Both the position numbers and the translations under genes were made by a program. This document shows, in pieces, positions 59,138 through 64,000 of a stretch of DNA of 64,000 nucleotides (the first letter of the stretch is position 1; every line of letters begins with the position of its first letter). The notes under the pieces were generated by a model that saw only the letters and a list, made by a program, of their open reading frames with translations, was not told where the DNA came from and made no database searches. The DNA is from CAVPEV01 sp963703555 (lineage in GTDB: Bacteria; Actinomycetota; Actinomycetes; Actinomycetales; Cellulomonadaceae). The stretch is taken from positions 62,001-126,000 of the forward strand of contig CAVPEV010000047.1 in assembly GCA_963703555.1 (NCBI GenBank), read 5' to 3'.

Positions 59138-60279
59138 CGGTCGGCGACCATCGGGCCCCACTGCTGCGCCAGGGTGGCCTTCGCTGCCTCGATCTGCTGC
59201 TGGGTCGGGAAGCTGACCTGGTCGAGGAGGCTCGCGTCGGGCAGGTTGGCCGCCGCCGCCGCATCGACCTTGCCTTCCTTGAGCAGGGTCGCGTAGCGGG
59301 CCGGCACCGCGCCCCCCTGGACGTAGCCGAGCGCACCGGCGTCACCGACGAGGTGCTCGAGGAACAGCCGGGCCGCGCACGGGTGCGCGGAGTCGGTCAC
59401 GACCGACTGCGCGTAGTAGCCCCCGTACACGCCGTCGCTCGGCACGGTCACCTGCATGTCGAAGCCGGCCTTCGCCAGCATCGGCTCGAGCGCCGGGAAG
59501 TTGTACGTCCAGTCCAGCGCGATCGGCACCTCGCCGGAGACCAGGTTGGCCTCGTTGACGTCGATCGTCTGCAGGTTCCCCGACTGCTTGAGCCGGGAGA
59601 AGTATTCGATGCCCGGTGTGATGTCGTCGAAGCTGCCCCCGTTGGCCAGCGACGCGGCCAGCACCGCGGCGAACGCGGCACCGGCCTCCCGAGGATCGCC
59701 GTTGAGCGTGACCATGCCCTTGTAGGCAGGGTCCGCCAGGTCGGCGAACGACGTCGGGGGCTTGGGCACGAGGGTGGTGTTCGTGGCGATCGCCATCACG
59801 CCGTAGTAGGCGGCCACCCAGTGACCCTGCGGGTCCTTGAGCCCGTCGGGGATCTGGTCCCAGACCGTCGGCTTGTAGACGTCTGCGTAGCCGTCGTCGA
59901 TGAGCTGCTGGGTGAAGGACGCGCCGACGTCGACCACCTCGGGCATGTCCGCCTGACCCCGCAGGGTCTGGATGGCGGTGATCTCGTCGGCGGAGGATGC
60001 GTCCGGGTTCGCGACCGGGGCGTCGATCCCGTAGGTGTCGCGGAACGAGGCGAGGATCCCCTGGTAGTTGGCCCAGGTGTCGGGCAGCGCGATGAGGTTG
60101 ACCTGGCCCTCGCTCTTCGCCGCTGCGGCGAGCTCGTCGAGCGTCGAGCCGCACTGGGTGGTCCCGGTGGTGCCGGTGGCCGCCACCGAGTCGGCCGGGG
60201 AAGCCTGGCTCGCCGTGCTGCAGGCGGTGAGGGTCAACGCGGCGGCGGTCAGCGGTGCGAGCAGTTTCAGTGTGCGCAT
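59134..60279 (-). CDS. ABC transporter substrate-binding lipoprotein
   Basis: 381 residues. The lipoprotein signal LTAAALTLTACS places the lipid-modified Cys near residue 20. The mature protein has the two-lobe fold of the Fe3+/polyamine/2-aminoethylphosphonate group (EGQVNLIALPDTWANYQGIL near 57, VVDVGASFTQQLIDDG near 114, VPIALDWTYNFPAL near 252). It captures the substrate outside and delivers it to the two permeases. Five overlapping or close genes follow in one operon. ATG 60279 is preceded by GAAGGA. A likely PHO box lies about 80 bp upstream, pointing to a phosphorus-containing ligand. Confidence 0.93.
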   Translation of the reverse strand: MRTLKLLAPLTAAALTLTACSTASQASPADSVAATGTTGTTQCGSTLDELAAAAKSEGQVNLIALPDTWANYQGILASFRDTYGIDAPVANPDASSADEITAIQTLRGQADMPEVVDVGASFTQQLIDDGYADVYKPTVWDQIPDGLKDPQGHWVAAYYGVMAIATNTTLVPKPPTSFADLADPAYKGMVTLNGDPREAGAAFAAVLAASLANGGSFDDITPGIEYFSRLKQSGNLQTIDVNEANLVSGEVPIALDWTYNFPALEPMLAKAGFDMQVTVPSDGVYGGYYAQSVVTDSAHPCAARLFLEHLVGDAGALGYVQGGAVPARYATLLKEGKVDAAAAANLPDASLLDQVSFPTQQQIEAAKATLAQQWGPMVADR

Positions 60280-60358
60280 CGTGGTCCTTCAGGAGGAGGC
60301 GGCCGACGGATGTCGACCACCCCCAGTGGTACGCACCCTGCACGACCGGCGGGGGCAG

Positions 60359-60391
60359 CGCAGGTGAACACCCCTGGTCCGCCCGGTGAAG
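60359..60391 (-). promoter_or_regulatory. Probable PHO box (PhoP binding site) for the ABC importer operon
   Basis: On the minus strand CTTCACC (60391-60385) and GTTCACC (60369-60363) start exactly 22 bases apart. That is two turns of the 11-bp direct-repeat unit (GTTCACCnnnn) of actinobacterial PHO boxes. The middle unit is degenerate. It is about 80 bp upstream of the binding-protein ATG. Two of three repeat units match. Confidence 0.6.
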
Positions 60392-60468
60392 TGTGCGCAC
60401 CTGCGAGACTCCGGCCGCAGGCCGGGCCCATGTCCACCGACGAGGCACCGGACCCGAGGACCGGCCGC

Positions 60469-60511
60469 GCACGACGAGCCCGGCCTCCCGCGGGGGTCGG
60501 GCTCGTCGTGC
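60469..60511 (-). terminator. Strong hairpin after the RND pump gene
   Basis: Perfect 14-base arms GCACGACGAGCCCG (60469-60482) and CGGGCTCGTCGTGC (60498-60511) around a 15-base loop, 8 bases past the RND stop codon at 60520. No U tract. It separates the pump from the PHO-box operon downstream. Confidence 0.75.
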
Positions 60512-60519
60512 TGGGAAGG

Positions 60520-63500
60520 TCAGGCCTCCGCGTGCCGTCCCGCGGGGTGGTCCTCACGGGCAGCCGGCTCCCCACCGTCGCGCTCGGCGTGCCGGCGGGC
60601 CCGCCGCTCGCGGCTGCGCGCAGAGGCCCGTTCGGACACGGTGTACAGCACCGGGACGAGCACCAGGGTCAGCAGCGTGGAGGTGACCAGCCCGCCGATG
60701 ACGACGATCGCCAACGGTTTGGAGATGAACACCCCGCCACCGGTCAGCCCGAACGCCATGGGCAGCAGCGCGAAGATCGTCGCAGCGGCGGTCATGACGA
60801 TCGGCCGCAGGCGTTTGCGCGCGCCTTCCGTGACGGCGTCGCCGATGTCCCTGCCTCGACCGCGGTACTGGTTGATGAGGTCGATGAGCACGATCGCGTT
60901 GGTGACGACGATACCCACGAGCATGAGCAGCCCGATCAGTGCCGGCACGCCCAGCGGCGTGCCGGTGGACAGCAGGGCGAGCAGCGCACCGGTCGCCGCG
61001 AACGGCACGGACACCAGCAGGATGAGCGGCTGCAGCAGGCTGCGGAACGTCGCCACCATGATGAGGTAGACCAGCGCGATCGCGATGAGCAGGGCCGTGC
61101 CGAGGTCGGAGAACGCGCTGGACTGCTGCGCCGCCACACCACCGATCTCCACGCTGGCGCCCGCCGGCACGTCGATGCCGTCGATCGCGGTCTGCATGCT
61201 CGTGGTGAGCGCCCCGAGGTCCTGCCCGGCCGGGGTGGCGGAGATCGTCGCGCTGCGCTGACCGTCGATGCGGGTGATCGCGGTGGGCGCCTCGACCGTC
61301 TGCACGCTGGCCACCTGGGTCAGCGGGACGGGGCCGCGGGCGGTCGGCAGCACCATGGCCTGCAGCTGCTGGACCGTGCTGGGAGCCATCCCGGCGTCGA
61401 CGACCACGTCGATGGGCCCACCCCCGACGTCGACCTTGCCGATCGGCTGCGGGCTCAGGGTCTGGGCCACGGTCCCGGCCACCTGCACCTCGGTGAGCCC
61501 GGCGGCGGCGGCGGCCTGCCGGTCGACGACCAGCTGGACGGTGGGCTGTGCGCCCGCCAGGTTGTTGGTGACATCAGTGGTGCCCGGCACGCCCTTGACG
61601 ACGTCCTCGACCTGCGACGCCAGCGTGGCGAGCTGCTGGGGGTCGGCGGCCTGCACGATGACGTCGACCGTCGACACCCCGTACATCGCCTCCGCGCCCG
61701 CGACGGTGATCGTGCCGAGCGTCTGGTCTCCGGCGGTCAGCGAGGACAGCGCGGTCCGGACCTCGTCCCGCACCGCGAGGCTGTCGGCGGTGGCGTCCAT
61801 GGTCAGCGCGAACGTGGCGCGCGGCGCCCCGCCGCCGCCCATGAACAGAGCCTCCATGCCCCCGGACGACCCGATGGTGGTCTGCACGTTCTGCACCCCG
61901 GAGACGCCCATGATGGCCTTCTCGACCCTGCGCGCCGCGTCGTCCTGCGCCGTCAGGGACGTGGCGGGCGGGAACTGCTCCGTGACGGTCGCGGTGTCCT
62001 GCCCGACGTCGCCGAGGAAGTTCGTCTCGAGGCGGGGCACCAGCGCGACCGTGCCGCCGAAGACCACGACGGCCGCGATGATCGTGACGACGGGGTGCCC
62101 GATCGCGCCCCGCAGAGTGGACAGGTAGGTGCGCTGCAGCCGGGTGTGGCGCTCCCGCTCCTCCGCCTCGGCACGCACCGTCGCCACGTCCTGGGCCGCC
62201 GGCGGGGCCTTGATGAACCAGTACGCCAGCACCGGGACGATGGACAGGGCCACCACCAGCGAGGCGAGCATCGCCACGGCCACGGTCACGGCGAACGGCC
62301 GGAACAGCTCCCCGACCATGCCACCGACCAGACCGATCGGCAGGAAGACCGACACGGTGGTGATGGTGGAGGCGGTCACCGCGCCCGCGACCTCGCGGAC
62401 CGCGGCGAGGATCGCGTCACGCTTGGGCTCGCCGTAGGACAGGTGACGCTTGATGTTCTCGATGATGACGATGGAGTCGTCGACGACGCGCCCGATGGCG
62501 ACGGTCATCGCGCCCAAGGTGAGAATGTTCAGCGAGTAGCCGCCGACCCGCAGGCCGATGAAGGTCACCAGCAGGGACAGCGGGATGGACAGCGCGGAGA
62601 CGATCGTCGAGCGCAGCGAGGTGAGGAACAGCAGGATCACGACGACGGCGAACAGCAGCCCCAGGCCGCCCTCTGTCGACAGACCGGAGATGGACTCCTC
62701 GATGAACGGCGCCTGGTCGAACACGACGCCGAACTGCAGGTTGCCGGCATGGGCCGCGCTCAGCTCGGCGACCGCGTCGCTCACCCCGTGCGAGACGTCG
62801 ACGGTGTTGCCGGCCGGGGTCTTGGTGATGGCGATGGCGAGCGCGTCCGAACCGTTCAGCCGGGAGAAGGACGTCGGGGCCTTGTCGACCTCGCTGACCT
62901 TCGCGACGTCGCCGAGGTGCACGACGGTCCCGGTCGCGGTGGTCAGCGGCAGCGCAGCGATGTCGTCGACGGAGGTCAGCGGCGAGCCCGCCTGCACGCT
63001 GAGGGTCTGGCTGCCGTCGGCCACCGTCCCGGCGGGGATCACCACACCGTTGTCCTTGAGCACCGCAGACGCCGCGGTCGGCGACGCGCCGGCGGCCGTC
63101 AGGGCACGCATGTCCAGGGCGACGACCACCTGGCGCGTGGACAGGCCGGTCACCGTGACGTCGCGGACCCCGGAGATCTGCTGCAGGCGCGGGACGACCT
63201 CGCCGTGCAGCGTCGCGGCCAGCGTGGCGGTGTCGGCCTGGTCCCCCGAACCGGTGACGGCGAGCTGGACGACGGGCAGGTCGTCGAGCGTCCCGGTCAT
63301 CACGGTCGGCTGCACCCCGCTGGGCAGCGAGGTCTGCGCCCGGTTGACGGCCTGCTGCAGCGCCTGGGTGGCACGGTCCAGGTCGATCCCGTAGGTGAAC
63401 TCGACGGTGGTGGCGGACACGCTGGTGGTGGACTGCGACGTCACCTGCTTGACGTCCCGCACCGCGGAGATCGCGGACTCCAGCGGTTGGGTGACCTGGG

Positions 63501-63684
63501 ACTCGACCAGCTCGGGCGACGATCCGGGGTCGACGGCGATGACCACCGCGGCGGGGATCTGCAGGGACGGGATGAGCTCCTGCTTGAGCGCCCCCGCGCT
63601 CAGCACGCCGAACACGGCGACCGCCACAGCGGCGAGCGCCACGACCGACCGGTTGGCGAGGGACAGGCGCGCGAGCCGCCACAT
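60520..63684 (-). CDS. RND-family efflux transporter permease (AcrB/HAE1-like)
   Basis: 1054 residues. Typical layout of 12 transmembrane helices with two large extracytoplasmic loops. The proton-relay segment GRVVDDSIVIIENIKRH is near 400-416 (canonical VDDAIVVxE). GLLMLVGIVVTNAIVLIDLI near 930 and RLRPIVMTAAATIFALLPMA near 970 are the matching second-half signatures. It exports hydrophobic compounds or lipids by proton antiport. In this Gram-positive setting no outer-membrane partner is needed, and no membrane-fusion gene is adjacent in the window. ATG 63684 follows GGGAGG. A 13-bp palindrome lies beside a TATGAG -10 box upstream. Confidence 0.94.
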   Translation of the reverse strand: MWRLARLSLANRSVVALAAVAVAVFGVLSAGALKQELIPSLQIPAAVVIAVDPGSSPELVESQVTQPLESAISAVRDVKQVTSQSTTSVSATTVEFTYGIDLDRATQALQQAVNRAQTSLPSGVQPTVMTGTLDDLPVVQLAVTGSGDQADTATLAATLHGEVVPRLQQISGVRDVTVTGLSTRQVVVALDMRALTAAGASPTAASAVLKDNGVVIPAGTVADGSQTLSVQAGSPLTSVDDIAALPLTTATGTVVHLGDVAKVSEVDKAPTSFSRLNGSDALAIAITKTPAGNTVDVSHGVSDAVAELSAAHAGNLQFGVVFDQAPFIEESISGLSTEGGLGLLFAVVVILLFLTSLRSTIVSALSIPLSLLVTFIGLRVGGYSLNILTLGAMTVAIGRVVDDSIVIIENIKRHLSYGEPKRDAILAAVREVAGAVTASTITTVSVFLPIGLVGGMVGELFRPFAVTVAVAMLASLVVALSIVPVLAYWFIKAPPAAQDVATVRAEAEERERHTRLQRTYLSTLRGAIGHPVVTIIAAVVVFGGTVALVPRLETNFLGDVGQDTATVTEQFPPATSLTAQDDAARRVEKAIMGVSGVQNVQTTIGSSGGMEALFMGGGGAPRATFALTMDATADSLAVRDEVRTALSSLTAGDQTLGTITVAGAEAMYGVSTVDVIVQAADPQQLATLASQVEDVVKGVPGTTDVTNNLAGAQPTVQLVVDRQAAAAAGLTEVQVAGTVAQTLSPQPIGKVDVGGGPIDVVVDAGMAPSTVQQLQAMVLPTARGPVPLTQVASVQTVEAPTAITRIDGQRSATISATPAGQDLGALTTSMQTAIDGIDVPAGASVEIGGVAAQQSSAFSDLGTALLIAIALVYLIMVATFRSLLQPLILLVSVPFAATGALLALLSTGTPLGVPALIGLLMLVGIVVTNAIVLIDLINQYRGRGRDIGDAVTEGARKRLRPIVMTAAATIFALLPMAFGLTGGGVFISKPLAIVVIGGLVTSTLLTLVLVPVLYTVSERASARSRERRARRHAERDGGEPAAREDHPAGRHAEA

Positions 63685-63740
63685 AGGACCTCCCGTGGTG
63701 AACGAAGGCCATTCCCACGGCGGGGTTGACCGGACCATCG

Positions 63741-63765
63741 GTGCAACGTGCACAGTGCCCTCATA
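63741..63765 (-). promoter_or_regulatory. Palindromic operator and -10 box upstream of the RND pump
   Basis: GTGCA-ACG-TGCAC at 63741-63753 is a perfect palindrome. On the minus strand a TATGAG box (63765-63760) precedes it by six bases, so a repressor bound there would cover the transcription start. Its half-site resembles the TGCACG palindrome beside glpD. Confidence 0.45.
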
Positions 63766-63862
63766 GTTCCGCAGATCACAGACGTGGCGCGACGGTGGCG
63801 CCGGCGCCCGGGCAGGTGGTGGGCGCCGATCGAGGCGGGGTCACGGCTCCGCGGACCTCAGG

Positions 63863-64000
63863 TCAGGACCCAGGTCCCGGGCTGCCGGGCGGTGCACCGC
63901 TGCCCACCCGGTCGGGGATCCCCGCCAGGCCCAGCAGCCCCCCTGCGGCGAGCAGCCCCGCGCAGGTCAGCATCGCCACCCGGTGGGCCGGCTCCAGGGC
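63863..64000 (-). CDS. C-terminal end of a membrane transporter (partial, probably MFS)
   Basis: The last 45 residues of a gene that continues beyond the right edge: a hydrophobic helix (RVAMLTCAGLLAAGGLLGLA) and a Gly/Pro/Ser tail ending PGPGS, stop TGA at 63865-63863. The final helix plus short tail is typical of MFS exporters, but the family is only a guess. It is on the same strand as the RND pump and about 180 bp upstream of it. Confidence 0.5.
   Translation of the reverse strand, partial: ALEPAHRVAMLTCAGLLAAGGLLGLAGIPDRVGSGAPPGSPGPGS

Noticed and set aside
59083..63729. 1548-residue plus-strand frame over the importer and RND genes
   Set aside because: His/Gln/Arg/Gly-rich shadow composition. 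The minus strand carries the conserved genes.

Overview
The window comes from a very GC-rich, high-G+C Gram-positive chromosome. Gene content (disA downstream of radA, tmk-holB behind topA, GTG starts, many genes starting a few bases after a TAnnnT box, ArgA-like GNAT, SorC regulator beside glpDFK) fits Actinobacteria. A member of Micrococcales near Cellulomonas/Actinotalea is my best guess, but that is inference from gene style and not a search result.

Layout. 1-1.05 kb holds mobile-element debris: the end of one gene, a small zinc-ribbon/primase-like protein, and a 28-bp direct repeat around a perfect hairpin. 1.05-6.5 kb holds a hypothetical gene, a P-loop sugar/nucleoside kinase, an orphan nrdI, tdk, a GH35 beta-galactosidase, a glycosidase remnant and tRNA-Thr(CGT). 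6.6-16 kb is mostly minus-strand housekeeping: a TAP-type lipoprotein hydrolase, holB, tmk, a Gfo/Idh/MocA oxidoreductase, an acyl-CoA ligase, and topA broken by four clustered frameshifts. 16-19 kb is a lipid-type group (two PAP2-like proteins, a PlsY-like acyltransferase, a serine hydrolase). 19-23.4 kb has an orphan response regulator, an anchored hypothetical protein, and a lower-GC succinate-semialdehyde-type dehydrogenase next to a decayed IS5-type transposase. 23.4-28.4 kb is a genome-maintenance block (radA, disA, mutY) plus argA. 28.4-33.9 kb is a complete glycerol module (SorC regulator divergent from glpD-glpF-glpK). 34-46.6 kb carries a universal stress protein, paired crcB fluoride channels, recQ, a hydrolase/aldo-keto reductase pair, a P-type cation ATPase, trmL, a marR-MFS drug-efflux operon, a NERD-like protein and msrB.

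The most interesting region is 46.8-54.7 kb. It holds a cytosolic LacI-type sugar sensor fused to PAS-GGDEF-EAL, a convergent PilZ receptor, and a membrane GGDEF-EAL protein whose stop codon overlaps the start of a TasA/camelysin-like surface protein. That gene is followed by its SipW-type signal peptidase and a tiny second exported peptide. This looks like a self-contained cyclic-di-GMP-to-extracellular-fibre module.

The last 10 kb holds a tightly overlapping ABC importer operon (binding protein, two permeases, ATPase, metallophosphoesterase). It is preceded by what reads as a PhoP (PHO) box, which suggests phosphorus-ester or phosphonate scavenging. An RND efflux pump and the end of a membrane transporter gene follow. 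Throughout the window, short tandem duplications (about 20-40 bp units) sit at gene ends and often include the stop codon. In mutY one has visibly changed the reading frame.
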